The notes: generated by a model from the sequence alone, not told the origin. DNA of 64,000 nt from Sphingomonadales bacterium (GCA_016714795.1 JADKCA010000007.1:62001-126000), one strand, 5' to 3'. Counted from the first letter of the stretch, positions 1 to 9,582 are shown. Translations and numbers: made by a program.

Positions 1-823
1 CCGCGCGGATCTTCCACAGCTTCTCACGCGGGCCATGGCCCGGTTCGGCCAGATGATCAGTGATGCGTTCCACCGCACCAATGAAATTATCGTGGAAATA
101 GCCGAACGCCGTCGTCCGCGTTAGGATCGTGATATTGGGCGCGGCTTGAAGCGCCTTCACACTGCGTTCGAGCCAAGGCCAGAGCGACGGATCGGCCAGC
201 GCACCGCCGCCGAGCTCATCCTGCTCATCAATCAGGATCACACGCGCATTGCTGCCGCTGGCTTCGAGCGCGGCATCAATGCCCGCCGGGCCTGCGCCGA
301 CGATCAGCAGTTCGCAATGCGCATAACCGGCATCATAATGATCGGGATCGACCTCGCTCGGCGCATCGCCCAGCCCGGCCATGCGACGGATCGCGGGCTC
401 ATACAGCTTCTCCCAGAAGGAGCGCGGCCACATGAAGGTCTTGTTGTAGAAGCCCGCTGGAAAGAAGCGCCCCAGCCTGTCATTGATCGCGCCAAAATCG
501 CGCTTGAGCGAGGGCCAGCGGTTCTGGCTCTTTGCATTGAGCCCTTCATAAATCTCGATCTGCGTCGCGCGCAGATTGGGCGTAAAGCGCCCGCCGCCGC
601 GATCCACCGAGATCAGCGCATTGGGCTCTTCAACACCCGCCCCCATAATCCCGCGCGGGCGGTGATATTTGAACGAACGCCCGAACAACGTCACGCCCGC
701 CGCCAGCAGAGCCGAGGCGAGCGTGTCACCAGCAAAGCCCTGATAGGGCTTCCCATCAAAGGTGAAGTTCACGCGTGCGCCGCGATCCACACGCCCGCCC
801 TGATCCATACGGAACCCGCTCAT
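1..823 (-). CDS. soxA: Sarcosine oxidase alpha subunit, N-terminal part (cut by window edge)
   Basis: Alpha subunit of heterotetrameric sarcosine oxidase, which oxidatively demethylates sarcosine to glycine and passes the methyl as 5,10-methylene-H4F. About 274 N-terminal residues are visible. The SoxA ferredoxin-like opening is clear (NFTFDGKPYQGFAGDTLAS, then FGRSFKYHRPRGI and GVEEPNAL), followed by a Rossmann motif (LLIVGAGPAGIDAALEA). The reading frame stays open to base 1, so the C-terminal folate-binding part lies outside. The ATG at 823 overlaps the soxD stop in an ATGA arrangement, which fixes the start. It is the third visible gene of soxBDA; soxG would be expected beyond the edge. 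A second, complete paralog is at 61043. Confidence 0.93.
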   Translation of the reverse strand, partial: MSGFRMDQGGRVDRGARVNFTFDGKPYQGFAGDTLASALLAAGVTLFGRSFKYHRPRGIMGAGVEEPNALISVDRGGGRFTPNLRATQIEIYEGLNAKSQNRWPSLKRDFGAINDRLGRFFPAGFYNKTFMWPRSFWEKLYEPAIRRMAGLGDAPSEVDPDHYDAGYAHCELLIVGAGPAGIDAALEASGSNARVILIDEQDELGGGALADPSLWPWLERSVKALQAAPNITILTRTTAFGYFHDNFIGAVERITDHLAEPGHGPREKLWKIRA

Positions 824-1092
824 TTGCGCGGCTCCCCGGCTTTGTAAGTCGTCTCGAACTTGTCGGTGACGGTGTCGCGCACCGCGTTGAAGAAGCGGCC
901 GCAGCCAAAGCTGTGCCGCCATCGTTCATTGTGCCGCCCCTTGGGGTTGGCGCGGATGAAGAGATAACGCTCCCATTCTTCATCGGACAGGGTGGAAGGG
1001 TCAGCCGGGCGCGCGATATGTGCTTCTCCGGCATAGGTGAATTCCAGCTCGGGGCGCTTTTCGTCGCAATAGGGGCAGTGGATCAGGATCAT
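820..1092 (-). CDS. soxD: Sarcosine oxidase delta subunit
   Basis: Small zinc-binding delta subunit of heterotetrameric sarcosine oxidase, 90 residues. The N-terminal HCPYCDEKRPELEF contains CPYC, and the second part has the family signature RHSFGCGRFFNAVRDT. The open frame extends 11 codons further upstream, but the ATG at 1092 is chosen because it directly precedes the conserved MILIHCPYC and lies 1 base after the soxB stop. Its stop overlaps the soxA start. It has no catalytic role of its own and belongs to the SoxBDAG complex. Confidence 0.93.
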   Translation of the reverse strand: MILIHCPYCDEKRPELEFTYAGEAHIARPADPSTLSDEEWERYLFIRANPKGRHNERWRHSFGCGRFFNAVRDTVTDKFETTYKAGEPRK

Positions 1093-1093
1093 C

Positions 1094-2347
1094 TCAATGC
1101 GCCACCGCTGCTGCCGCCGCTTCATCGATCAGCCGACCGTTGCGGAAGCGATCCAGATTGAACGGCGCGTTGATGCGGTGCGGCTCGTCCTTCGCCATGG
1201 TGTAGGCGAGCAGATCACCTGCGCCCGGCGTCGCCTTGAAGCCGCCCGTGCCCCAGCCGCAATTGACGTACAACCCTTTGACTGGTGTCTTGCCGAGGAT
1301 CGGCGAACGATCTGGCGTGACATCGACAATCCCGCCCCAGGTGCGCAGCATCCGCATCCGGCGGAAGATCGGGAAAATTTCGCAGATGGCCGCGATATTA
1401 TGCTCCAATATGTGAAGCGCCCCGCGCTGCGAATAGCTGACATATTGATCCGTGCCCGCGCCGATCACCAGTTCGCCTTTGTCGGACTGGCTCATATAGG
1501 CATGCACCGTGTTCGACATGACAACGCAGGGGAAAACGGGCTTCACGGGTTCGGAGACGAGCGCCTGCAGCGGATAGCTTTCGAGCGGAAAATCCAGCCC
1601 CGCCATCTGCATGACGACCGACGTATTGCCCGCCGCCGACACGCCAACCTTCTTCGACGCGATAAAGCCGCGTTCGGTTTCCACGCCTTCAATCGCGCCG
1701 TCCGCGCCGCGCCTTATGCCTGTGACGGCACAATTCTGGATGATGTCGACGCCCAGCCGGGCCGCTGCGCGCGCATAGCCCCACGCCACGCTGTCATGCC
1801 GCGCGGTGCCGCCGCGCCGTTGCAGTGCTGCGCCCAGAACAGGGTAGCGCGCGCCCGGATCGATGGAGAGCGGCGGGCAATAAGCCTTGGCCTCCTCAGG
1901 GGTCAGCCATTCATTGTCGACACCGTTCAGCCGATTGGCATGGATGTGGCGCTTGAAGCTTTGCACATCATGCACATTGTGCGCGAGCATCATCACCCCG
2001 CGCTTTGAATACATCACGTTGAAATTGATGTCCTGGCTCAGGCCATCCCACAGCTTCACGGCATGATCGTAAAGATGCGCGCTTTCATCATAGAGATAAT
2101 TGGAGCGGATGATGGTGGTGTTGCGCCCGGTATTGCCGCCGCCCAGCCAGCCCTTTTCGATCACCGCAACATTGGTGATGCCATAGCGGCTGGCGAGATA
2201 ATAGGCCGCCCCCAGACCGTGCCCGCCTGCACCCACAATGATGGCATCATAGGATGCTTTGGGCGCGGCGTCGGGCCAGTGCTGCGGCCATTTTTTGTGC
2301 GAAGACAACGCATTGGCGAACAAGCTGAAGGCGGAGAAACGCGTCAT
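1094..2347 (-). CDS. soxB: Sarcosine oxidase beta subunit
   Basis: FAD/FMN-carrying beta subunit (417 residues, usual SoxB length) that oxidises sarcosine. The FAD-binding motif IIVGAGGHGLGAAYYLA lies near residue 37, followed by GGGNTGRNTTIIRSNY, the SoxB region next to the covalent FMN site. The C-terminus has WGGIVDVTPDRSPI and CGWGTGGFKATPG. The start overlaps the stop of the upstream cupin gene (ATGA), so the genes look translationally coupled. This copy is intact; the paralog at 59531 is frameshifted, which makes this one the likely functional SoxB. Confidence 0.95.
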   Translation of the reverse strand: MTRFSAFSLFANALSSHKKWPQHWPDAAPKASYDAIIVGAGGHGLGAAYYLASRYGITNVAVIEKGWLGGGNTGRNTTIIRSNYLYDESAHLYDHAVKLWDGLSQDINFNVMYSKRGVMMLAHNVHDVQSFKRHIHANRLNGVDNEWLTPEEAKAYCPPLSIDPGARYPVLGAALQRRGGTARHDSVAWGYARAAARLGVDIIQNCAVTGIRRGADGAIEGVETERGFIASKKVGVSAAGNTSVVMQMAGLDFPLESYPLQALVSEPVKPVFPCVVMSNTVHAYMSQSDKGELVIGAGTDQYVSYSQRGALHILEHNIAAICEIFPIFRRMRMLRTWGGIVDVTPDRSPILGKTPVKGLYVNCGWGTGGFKATPGAGDLLAYTMAKDEPHRINAPFNLDRFRNGRLIDEAAAAAVAH

Positions 2348-2691
2348 CGTTGCATCTCCACCAGCGGTGCATAGACGATCAGCATGGTGCAGCCATTGCG
2401 GCTGCCCGCGCGGTGGATGGCTCCGGGCATGCGCAACACAAAATCGCCGGGGCCATAGTCTGCGTCATCGTCGTAGAAATCGCCTTCGAGAACATAGATT
2501 TGCTCTATCTCGTCATGCGCGTGGCGCGCGCCGAGCGGTCCCGCCGGAACGCGTGAGAGGAAGGTGCGATAGCCGCGCGGATCATCGATTAGCGGGCGTA
2601 AGGCTTCGCCCGGCTCCGCGCCGGCCTGCCAGTCCGCAGCGTCGATCTTGATCGAATCACATTCAGGCAAAGGAATGGAAGACGCTGCCAT
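2344..2691 (-). CDS. Small cupin protein in the dimethylglycine/sarcosine operon
   Basis: Single-domain cupin of about 115 residues. Cupin motif 1 is seen as ARHAHDEIEQIYVLEGD (two His and Glu as possible metal ligands) and motif 2 as YGPGDFVLRMPGAIHR. The start is uncertain: an ATG at 2727 lies inside the preceding gene, while the ATG at 2691 is 4 bases after the preceding stop and is preferred. Its stop overlaps the soxB start. The cupin fold gives no reaction. Position between a dimethylglycine-dehydrogenase-like gene and soxB suggests a role with methylamine intermediates, but this is inference only. Confidence 0.8.
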   Translation of the reverse strand: MAASSIPLPECDSIKIDAADWQAGAEPGEALRPLIDDPRGYRTFLSRVPAGPLGARHAHDEIEQIYVLEGDFYDDDADYGPGDFVLRMPGAIHRAGSRNGCTMLIVYAPLVEMQR

Positions 2692-2695
2692 GGGC

Positions 2696-5203
2696 TCAGG
2701 CCTTGAGCGCGCTATTGTCTGGATCATAGGGGCTGTCCGCGATGATCACGGCCTTGTGCCGCTTGCCGAGGATCGCAATCTCAAATTCGGTGCCGACCGC
2801 CGCGAGTTCAGGCTGCACCATCGCGAGCGCAAGGCTTTTGCCCACGCGCCAGCCATAGCCGCCCGATGTGACGCGCCCGACAATCGCGTCGCCCTGATAA
2901 ATGGCTTCAGAGCCACGCGCGTCCGCATCGGTCACGCCGAACACTTCCATCGTCACAAGACTGTTGGAAAGGCCGGCTTCCTTCTTTGCGAGCAGCGCAT
3001 CCTTGCCGCGGAAGCCTGGCTTTTTCAGGCTGATGAAGCGGCCCAGGCCGCTTTCAAAGGCGTTATACTCGATGGAGAGCTCACGCGGGATCAGCTTGTA
3101 GCTCTTTTCAAGCGCCATCAGCGTCATCGCCTTGATGCCGAAGGGCTTGATGTCAAACTCGGCCCCAGCCTCCATCAATGTGTCGAAGATGTAGTTCTGC
3201 ATCTCGATCGGGTGATGGATTTCCCAACCGAGTTCGCCAATGAAATTGACGCGGAGGGCATCGACGGCTGCGGCACCAATGCTGATCCGCTGGCCGGTGA
3301 GCCAGGGGAAGGCTTCGTTCGAGAGGTCGGTGCGCGTCACCTTGGCCAGCACATCGCGCGCACGCGGCCCGGCGAGCACGAGCACACCCATCGCCGTCGT
3401 CAGCCGCTCGAACCGTACCGAGCCATCGGTCGGTAGTGCCTTCAGCAGATAATCCTGATCATGCGATTCATAGGCCCCTGCCGAGACGAGGTAGAAGCTT
3501 TGCGGGCCGGTCTTGTACACCGTGAATTCGGCACGAACCCCGCCTTCGCTGGTGAGCAAATAGGACAGCGTCACGCGCCCGATTTTCTTGGGCACGGCGT
3601 TTGTCAGCAGGCCGTCGAGCCAATCGGCAGCGCCGGGGCCGGAGATGCGACACTTGGCGAACGCGCTCATATCCTGAAGGCCGACCTTCTCGCTGACATG
3701 GCGACATTCATTGCCGATATGCTCAAACGCGTTGGAGCGGCGGAACGACCATTTCTCGCGCACCGGCTCACCCTCTACCACCGGATGATTGTGGTTGAGC
3801 AGCACATCGGGCCGGTCGAGATCGGCTTCGCTCAGTTCATAGCCCGGAGGGGCGAACCAGCCCGGACGCTCCCAGCCGAACACGGAGCCGAATACCGCGC
3901 CAAGCGCTTTCATCCGGTCATGGCAGGGCATACGGCGCAGGCCGCGCGCAGCCTCGCGCTCTTCTTCGGGATAATGGACCGTGAACACCTTGGCATAGGA
4001 TTCCTCATTCTTTTCAATGAGATAGCCTTCATCCGCATAGTCACCAAAGCGGCGCGGATCGACACCCATCATGTCGACAGTCGGCTCGCCGTCAACGATC
4101 CAGTGTGCCAGTTGCCAGCCAGCGCCTCCGGCAGCGGTGATCCCGAAACTATGGCCTTCGTTGAGCCAGAAGTTTTTGAGACCAGCTGCCGGTCCGACAA
4201 TGGGCGACCCGTCGGGAGTATAGGCGATGGCACCGTTATAGACCTTCTTCACGCCGACTTCGCCAAAGGCGGGAACGCGCGTGATGGCGGTTTCGATATA
4301 GGGCATCAGTCGTTCGAGATCGTCGGGGAACAGCTCATATTCGCTGTTCGCGGCAGGCCCCTTCACATAGCAGGCAGGCGCGCCGACTTCATATGGCCCG
4401 AGCAGCAAGCCACCCGCTTCTTCGCGCATGTACCAGCTGGAGTCAGACTCACGCAGCACGCCCATTTCGGGCAGGCCCTTGGCGCGGCGTTCCATGATCG
4501 CGGGGTGCTGATCGGTGACGATATACTGATGCTCGACCGGGATGACGGGCACGTTGATCCCCACCATCGCACCCGTTTGCCGTGCGAAATTGCCAGTGGC
4601 GGAGACGACATGCTCGCAGGCAATATCGCCCTTGTCGGTATGCACGATCCAGCTACCATCCCGCTGCTGCGTAATGCCCGTCACGCTCGTGTTGCGATAG
4701 ATTTCAGCGCCCCGCTGCCGCGCGCCCTTCGCCAGCGCCTGTGTCAGATCGGCGGGCTGGATATAGCCGTCTGCCGGGTGCTGGATCGCGCCGATAATGC
4801 CGTCCGTATTGCACAGCGGCCAGATCTCTTTCACTTGTTCGGGCGTCAGGAAGTTGACCTCCACGCCAATCGTTTTGGCGACGCCTGCATAATAGCGATA
4901 CTCATCCATCCGATCCTGCGTGCGGGCAAGGCGGATATTGGAGACGTTCGAAAAGCCGACATTCAGGCCAGTCTCTTCCTCCAGTGTGGGATAGAAGCCG
5001 ACCGAATATTGGTGGAGCTTGCCCACCGAATAGCTGAGGTTGAACAAGGGCAGCAGCCCCGCCGCATGCCAGGTGGAGCCCGAGGTGAGTTCCTTGCGCT
5101 CCACCAGAACGACATCGGACCAGCCCATTTTCGCCAGATGATACAGCGTGCTGACGCCGACCACTCCGCCGCCGATCACCACCACGCGCGCTGTTGTTTT
5201 CAT
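2696..5203 (-). CDS. Dimethylglycine/sarcosine dehydrogenase-like FAD protein with GcvT domain
   Basis: Two-domain protein of 835 residues. The N-terminal half is a DAO-type FAD domain: VVVIGGGVVGVSTLYHLA at residues 7-24 and TSGSTWHAAGL, whose His46 matches the covalent-FAD histidine of dimethylglycine and sarcosine dehydrogenases. The C-terminal half is a GcvT/H4F domain (CRISGPGAADWLDGLLT, GELGWEIHHP). The family removes a methyl group from dimethylglycine or sarcosine and loads it on H4F as methylene. The ATG at 5203 is chosen because it immediately precedes the FAD motif; an in-frame upstream extension to 5272 lacks homologous sequence. Placement before soxBDA suggests dimethylglycine to sarcosine, then sarcosine to glycine. 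Exact substrate is not proven. Confidence 0.88.
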   Translation of the reverse strand: MKTTARVVVIGGGVVGVSTLYHLAKMGWSDVVLVERKELTSGSTWHAAGLLPLFNLSYSVGKLHQYSVGFYPTLEEETGLNVGFSNVSNIRLARTQDRMDEYRYYAGVAKTIGVEVNFLTPEQVKEIWPLCNTDGIIGAIQHPADGYIQPADLTQALAKGARQRGAEIYRNTSVTGITQQRDGSWIVHTDKGDIACEHVVSATGNFARQTGAMVGINVPVIPVEHQYIVTDQHPAIMERRAKGLPEMGVLRESDSSWYMREEAGGLLLGPYEVGAPACYVKGPAANSEYELFPDDLERLMPYIETAITRVPAFGEVGVKKVYNGAIAYTPDGSPIVGPAAGLKNFWLNEGHSFGITAAGGAGWQLAHWIVDGEPTVDMMGVDPRRFGDYADEGYLIEKNEESYAKVFTVHYPEEEREAARGLRRMPCHDRMKALGAVFGSVFGWERPGWFAPPGYELSEADLDRPDVLLNHNHPVVEGEPVREKWSFRRSNAFEHIGNECRHVSEKVGLQDMSAFAKCRISGPGAADWLDGLLTNAVPKKIGRVTLSYLLTSEGGVRAEFTVYKTGPQSFYLVSAGAYESHDQDYLLKALPTDGSVRFERLTTAMGVLVLAGPRARDVLAKVTRTDLSNEAFPWLTGQRISIGAAAVDALRVNFIGELGWEIHHPIEMQNYIFDTLMEAGAEFDIKPFGIKAMTLMALEKSYKLIPRELSIEYNAFESGLGRFISLKKPGFRGKDALLAKKEAGLSNSLVTMEVFGVTDADARGSEAIYQGDAIVGRVTSGGYGWRVGKSLALAMVQPELAAVGTEFEIAILGKRHKAVIIADSPYDPDNSALKA

Positions 5204-5322
5204 GATAATCGACTGCCCTAGAAAGTCGGAAACGGGAATCTGCCTATGGCAGGCTAGAGCGCGCCCGTGCAACTGCGGGCGAGGACATTTGCCAGATTAA
5301 TGGTGATGATTATGATGTGGAC

Positions 5323-6165
5323 TCAGCCGTGATCGGCTTGCATTGCCGCCAGCAAGCGGTTGCGGACTTCGGCACACACCTGCTTGCGGCAGCCGATAAG
5401 GGCAGGATCAAACGCCTCAAGAAAATGCACGCCGACTTTGAAACTGCCCGGCCTGGTGAACGCGCGCCAAGCGCTTTCCCAACCAGTTTCCTCGCCCAGC
5501 CAGGCCACGTCGCGGCCGCCTGAGAAATCCAGCCAAACCGGCTGGATCATGATCGGCTTTGGGGGCGGGGCCAGCGTCGCGAACAGCGAGGGTTTGAACG
5601 GCAGCAGTCCGGTGCCATCCGATGTCGTCCCTTCCGGAAAATGCGTCACCGACCAGTTTTCGGCAATTGCCGCTCGCAGTTCCGCGATCTGGCCACCGAC
5701 GGACTGCTTGTCCGTCCGGCTCACGAAGATCGTGCCATTGAGTGCGGCCAGCCAGCCGATGATCGGCCATTTGCGGACGCCGTCCTGTGCGACAAATGCC
5801 GTGCCCGTCAGGCCGCCCAGCACCGGAATGTCGTGCCAGGAAATATGATTGGCTGCGAAAAATACGTCCCGCTTCAGGCGCGAGCCATGGACCTTGACGC
5901 GCATCCCCAAGACCCTGCTGACGATCCTCAGATAGAGCATCGCCCATGGTGATGGAGTCCGCGCTGCCCGCCAAAGCACATGCAGGGGCAACAACACCAG
6001 CAATGGGCAGGCGATCAGGCAGGCTCGGGTAGCAAACAGCACCCATGCACCGGGATCAACACGGGTTCGTGCAATGGAAAGGGCAGCCACGACGGTCCAT
6101 CTTCTGAGTGATCGAGACCGGATTTTGCCCGGTGAGCTCTCAATACATCCAGATGATGACGTCAA
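5323..6165 (-). CDS. Lysophospholipid acyltransferase (PlsC family)
   Basis: Membrane 1-acyl-glycerol-3-phosphate acyltransferase-like protein. The catalytic acyltransferase motif NHISWHD (NHxxxxD) and the FPEGT motif are present, with hydrophobic segments near the N-terminus (ACLIACPLLVLLPLHVLW). It acylates lysophospholipids or related lipids at the inner membrane. The longest frame begins with TTG at 6165; the true start could be an internal GTG, so the first about 35 residues are doubtful. It sits between mttB1 and the dimethylglycine dehydrogenase-like gene with no functional tie to methylamine metabolism. Confidence 0.85.
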   Translation of the reverse strand: MTSSSGCIESSPGKIRSRSLRRWTVVAALSIARTRVDPGAWVLFATRACLIACPLLVLLPLHVLWRAARTPSPWAMLYLRIVSRVLGMRVKVHGSRLKRDVFFAANHISWHDIPVLGGLTGTAFVAQDGVRKWPIIGWLAALNGTIFVSRTDKQSVGGQIAELRAAIAENWSVTHFPEGTTSDGTGLLPFKPSLFATLAPPPKPIMIQPVWLDFSGGRDVAWLGEETGWESAWRAFTRPGSFKVGVHFLEAFDPALIGCRKQVCAEVRNRLLAAMQADHG

Positions 6166-6192
6166 AGTGACAGCATCGGCCTGTCATGGCGT

Positions 6193-7749
6193 TCAATAAT
6201 TGGCGTCGGGCATCGATCCCTTGCGCTGATCGATATAGGCCAGAAGTTCCTCATGCACGCCTTCATCAAGCGGAGGGGAGACATGCTCTGCGAGCGTCTT
6301 CTTCCACGCGGTGTTGGCGCGCTTCTGGATGTCGAACGCGCCTTCGGCGTCCCATTTCTCCCAGCTGTCATAGTCCGCGAGCGAGGAGCGATAGAAAGCG
6401 GTTTCGAAATTGGCCTGCGTATGCGCGCAGCCGAAGAAATGCTTGCCCGGCCCCACTTCGCGGATGGCATCCATCGCCTGACCATTGTCAGACAAATCAT
6501 AGCCACCAAGCATGGTCTGCATCATGCCGAGCTGATCGCAGTCCATCATGAACTTTTCATAGCCCGTCACCAGCCCGCCTTCGAGCCAGCCCGCCGATTG
6601 CAGCACGAAATTTGCGCCGCCCATGACCGTGGTGAGCAGGGTCTGCGCGGACTCACTTGCCGCCTGCCCGTCCGCGATCTTGGAAGCGCACAGGCTACCC
6701 CCGGTGCGCGAGGGCACGCCGAGCCGCCGGGCGAGCGCCAGCAGCGCGTTGATGATCAGATTGCATTCGGGCGTGCCATAGGTCGGCGCGCCCGACTGCA
6801 TCGAGAGTGTCGTCACGAAGCTGCCAAAGATCACCGGCGCGCCGGGCTTGACGAGTTGCAGGAAGGCCATGCCCGCCATCGCTTCGGCGAGCGTCACCGC
6901 AATCGCGCCTGCAAGACCCGTAGGCGCCATCGCCCCTGCCATGATGAAGGGCGTCACCAGCGTGGCCTGATTGGCACGCGCCAGCACCTTGGCCGCGCCC
7001 AGCATCGTCGCGTCATAGGTGAGCGGCGAGTTGCCGTTCATCACGCCCGCAAGGAAAGTGTTGGGCTCGCCTGTTTCGGCATTCATCCAGCGCTCGCCGA
7101 ACAGGATCTTCGCCATCTGGATGCAATCATCGGTGCGGCTCGGCGCGGAAACAGCTGCGAAGAAGCATTTGTCTGACAGCGTGGCATTGCCATAGAACAT
7201 ATCGAAATGCCGTTTGTTCACTGGCAGATCGACTGGCTCTACCATCGCGGTAGATGCACTGTGCAGCCAGGGCGAGGCATAGGTCAGCTTGGCGAAATTG
7301 TTGAAATCCTCAATCGTGCCATAGCGGCGGCCCTTGTCCAGACAGCGCACGAAGGGTGGGCCAGCCGTGGGGGCGAACACGGTGCGCTTGCCGCCAATGA
7401 TGATGTTGCGCGCCGGATTGCGAGCGTGCTGCGTAAACTCGCGCGGGGCATGATCCTGAATGAGCTTGCGGCACATGCCGGGTGGCATACGGACCAATTC
7501 GCCCTGAACGTCTGCGCCTGCCGCGCGCCAGATCTCCAGCGCTTCGGGATCATCGCGGAACTCCACGCCGATTTCGGTCAGGATGGTTTCGGCATTGGCT
7601 TCGATCAGGCTCAGCCCTTCTTCACCGAGCAATTCCACATAGGGAATGTTGCGCGAGATGAAAGGCGGATAGCCGGAAACGGCGGCCAAGCGGGCGGCGC
7701 GCTTGGCATCGCGGCCGCCTCGGCGAGATGGTGCGGGAACGTCTGTCAT
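6193..7749 (-). CDS. MttB-family (trimethylamine methyltransferase family) corrinoid methyltransferase 1, non-pyrrolysine
   Basis: TIM-barrel methyltransferase of 518 residues that would move a methyl group from a quaternary amine to the corrinoid protein. Family sequence is recognisable along the whole length (EANAETILTEIGVEF, NSPLTYDATMLGAAKV, GWLEGGLVTGYEKFMMDCDQ, GPGKHFFGCAHTQANF). The frame is read through without an amber codon, so it belongs to the non-pyrrolysine branch that includes the glycine betaine methyltransferase MtgB; the substrate cannot be told from sequence. The N-terminus is Arg/Gly rich (SRRGGRDAKRAARLAA), a feature shared with other proteins of this cluster. It follows fhs by 74 bases on the same strand. 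Confidence 0.92.
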   Translation of the reverse strand: MTDVPAPSRRGGRDAKRAARLAAVSGYPPFISRNIPYVELLGEEGLSLIEANAETILTEIGVEFRDDPEALEIWRAAGADVQGELVRMPPGMCRKLIQDHAPREFTQHARNPARNIIIGGKRTVFAPTAGPPFVRCLDKGRRYGTIEDFNNFAKLTYASPWLHSASTAMVEPVDLPVNKRHFDMFYGNATLSDKCFFAAVSAPSRTDDCIQMAKILFGERWMNAETGEPNTFLAGVMNGNSPLTYDATMLGAAKVLARANQATLVTPFIMAGAMAPTGLAGAIAVTLAEAMAGMAFLQLVKPGAPVIFGSFVTTLSMQSGAPTYGTPECNLIINALLALARRLGVPSRTGGSLCASKIADGQAASESAQTLLTTVMGGANFVLQSAGWLEGGLVTGYEKFMMDCDQLGMMQTMLGGYDLSDNGQAMDAIREVGPGKHFFGCAHTQANFETAFYRSSLADYDSWEKWDAEGAFDIQKRANTAWKKTLAEHVSPPLDEGVHEELLAYIDQRKGSMPDANY

Positions 7750-7823
7750 GCGCGGAACCTATCGCAAAAAATGTGCGCTCCGCACATGCCAAAACGTCAT
7801 GGCTTTATGACGGCGGAACTGGC

Positions 7824-9524
7824 TCAGGCCAGCCCGACGATATTCCCGTCATCATCCAGCGTGATCGTTTCCGAAGCCGGGCGGCGCGGCAGGCCGGGCA
7901 TCGTCATGATGTCCCCGCATACCGCCACGATGAAGCCCGCACCCGCCGAAAGCCGGACTTCGCGCACTTCGACGGTGTGGCCGGTTGCCGCCCCGCCTTT
8001 GGTCGGATCGGTCGAGAAGCTGTATTGCGTCTTGGCGATGCACACCGGCAGATGGCCATAGCCGAGCTTTTCATAATCCTTGAGATTGCTCGCCGAAGAG
8101 CCCGACAGGATGATCCCATCTGCGCGGTAAATCTCCTTCGCCACCGTCTCGATCTTCTGGGCGAGCGGCATGTCATCGGGATAGAGCAACTTGACCTCAG
8201 CCGAGCCCGCTTCCAGCTGCGCCTTGACTTCGCGTGCGAGTTCCTCAGCTCCTGCGCCACCTTCGGCCCAATGCTTGGCGAGCGCCACGCGCGCGCCATA
8301 GCGAGCACAAACGGCCTTCAGCGCGTCGAGTTCTTCCTGCGTGTCTTTGACGAAGTGATTGATCGCCACGACCGGGGTCAGCCCGAATTTCTGGAGGTTC
8401 TGGATATGGCGCTCCAGATTGACCGCCCCGCGTTCGAGAGCGGCGACATCTGGCGTCCCGAGATCATCCTTGGCGACGCCGCCCTGCATTTTGAGCGCGC
8501 GCACGGTTGCGACCAGCACCACCGCATCTGGGCGAAGGCCGGACTGGCGGCATTTGATGTCGAGGAATTTCTCCGCGCCCAGATCCGCACCAAAGCCGGC
8601 TTCGGTGACGACCGCATCCGCCAGACACAAAGCCGTTTGCGTCGCCATCACCGAGTTGCAGCCATGTGCGATATTGGCGAACGGCCCGCCGTGGATGAAG
8701 GCAGGATTATGCTCGATCGTCTGCACCAGATTGGGCTGAAGCGCATCGCGCAGCAGCACCGCCATCGCGCCGTCCGCCTTTAAATCGCGGGCGGTGACGG
8801 GAGTCTTGGCATAGGTGCGCGCGACGATGATGTCGCCGAGACGACGTTGGAGATCCTTGAGATCAGTCGCCAGACACAGGATCGCCATGATCTCGGAAGC
8901 GACCGTAATGTCGAAGCCCGTCTCACGCGGCACGCCGTGCGTTACGCCGCCCATGCCGACATTGATGTTGCGCAGCGCACGATCATTCATGTCGACCACA
9001 CGCCGCCAGACGACGCGGCGGGGATCGATGTTGAGTTCATTGCCCCATTGCAGATGGTTGTCGAGGATCGCGGCAAGCAGGCTGTGCGCCGAGGTAATGG
9101 CGTGGAAATCGCCATTGAAGTGGAGGTTGATGTCCTCCATCGGGATCACCTGTGCGCGGCCGCCGCCCGCGGCTCCGCCCTTCATGCCGAAGCACGGCCC
9201 CAGCGAGGGTTCGCGCAGGCACACGATGGTGCGCATGCCGATGCGGTTGAGGCCATCGGTCAGGCCGACGCTGGTCGTGGTCTTGCCTTCGCCTGCGGGG
9301 GTCGGCGTGATCGCGGTGACGAGGATCAGCTTGCCGCGCGGACGATCCTTGACCGCCTTCACCAGATCAAGGCTAAGCTTCGCCTTGTGATGGCCATAGG
9401 GAACCAGATGTTCGGGCGCGATGCCCAGCGTTTCCTGCGCGAGCGGCAGGATGGGTGCCATGTGCGCGGCGCGCGCGATGTCGATATCCGGGGCTCCGGG
9501 CGGTGGTAGTGTGTTTTCTTGCAT
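7824..9524 (-). CDS. fhs: Formate-tetrahydrofolate ligase
   Basis: Reversible ligase linking 10-formyl-H4F with formate and ATP; 566 residues, close to the usual length. The nucleotide-binding loop TPTPAGEGKTTTSVGL lies at residues 74-89, followed by LREPSLGPCFGMKGGAAGGG, the family hallmark. The ATG at 9524 has a strong ribosome-binding site (GGGGAG) about 4 bases upstream. In this setting it probably runs toward formate and ATP, draining methyl groups from H4F to the formate dehydrogenase at 28-33 kb. A cyclohydrolase/dehydrogenase (FolD) needed between MetF and Fhs is not in the window. Confidence 0.96.
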   Translation of the reverse strand: MQENTLPPPGAPDIDIARAAHMAPILPLAQETLGIAPEHLVPYGHHKAKLSLDLVKAVKDRPRGKLILVTAITPTPAGEGKTTTSVGLTDGLNRIGMRTIVCLREPSLGPCFGMKGGAAGGGRAQVIPMEDINLHFNGDFHAITSAHSLLAAILDNHLQWGNELNIDPRRVVWRRVVDMNDRALRNINVGMGGVTHGVPRETGFDITVASEIMAILCLATDLKDLQRRLGDIIVARTYAKTPVTARDLKADGAMAVLLRDALQPNLVQTIEHNPAFIHGGPFANIAHGCNSVMATQTALCLADAVVTEAGFGADLGAEKFLDIKCRQSGLRPDAVVLVATVRALKMQGGVAKDDLGTPDVAALERGAVNLERHIQNLQKFGLTPVVAINHFVKDTQEELDALKAVCARYGARVALAKHWAEGGAGAEELAREVKAQLEAGSAEVKLLYPDDMPLAQKIETVAKEIYRADGIILSGSSASNLKDYEKLGYGHLPVCIAKTQYSFSTDPTKGGAATGHTVEVREVRLSAGAGFIVAVCGDIMTMPGLPRRPASETITLDDDGNIVGLA

Positions 9525-9566
9525 AACTCTCCCCTTGACGCTTGTGCGCCCTCTCTTGGGGATGCG

Positions 9567-9582
9567 ATGTGATGCAACACAT
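9567..9582. promoter_or_regulatory. Imperfect palindrome upstream of fhs
   Basis: The 16-base stretch ATGTGATGCAACACAT reads nearly the same on both strands (14 of 16 positions). It sits 43-58 bases upstream of the fhs start, between fhs and the LysR gene. Size and symmetry fit a LysR or similar dimeric operator. No matching copy was recognised by eye elsewhere. Confidence 0.3.

Noticed and set aside
146..847. Plus-strand open frames across 1-5000 such as 146-847 and 3461-5221
   Set aside because: They are antisense shadows of the soxA and dimethylglycine dehydrogenase-like genes, without recognisable domains.
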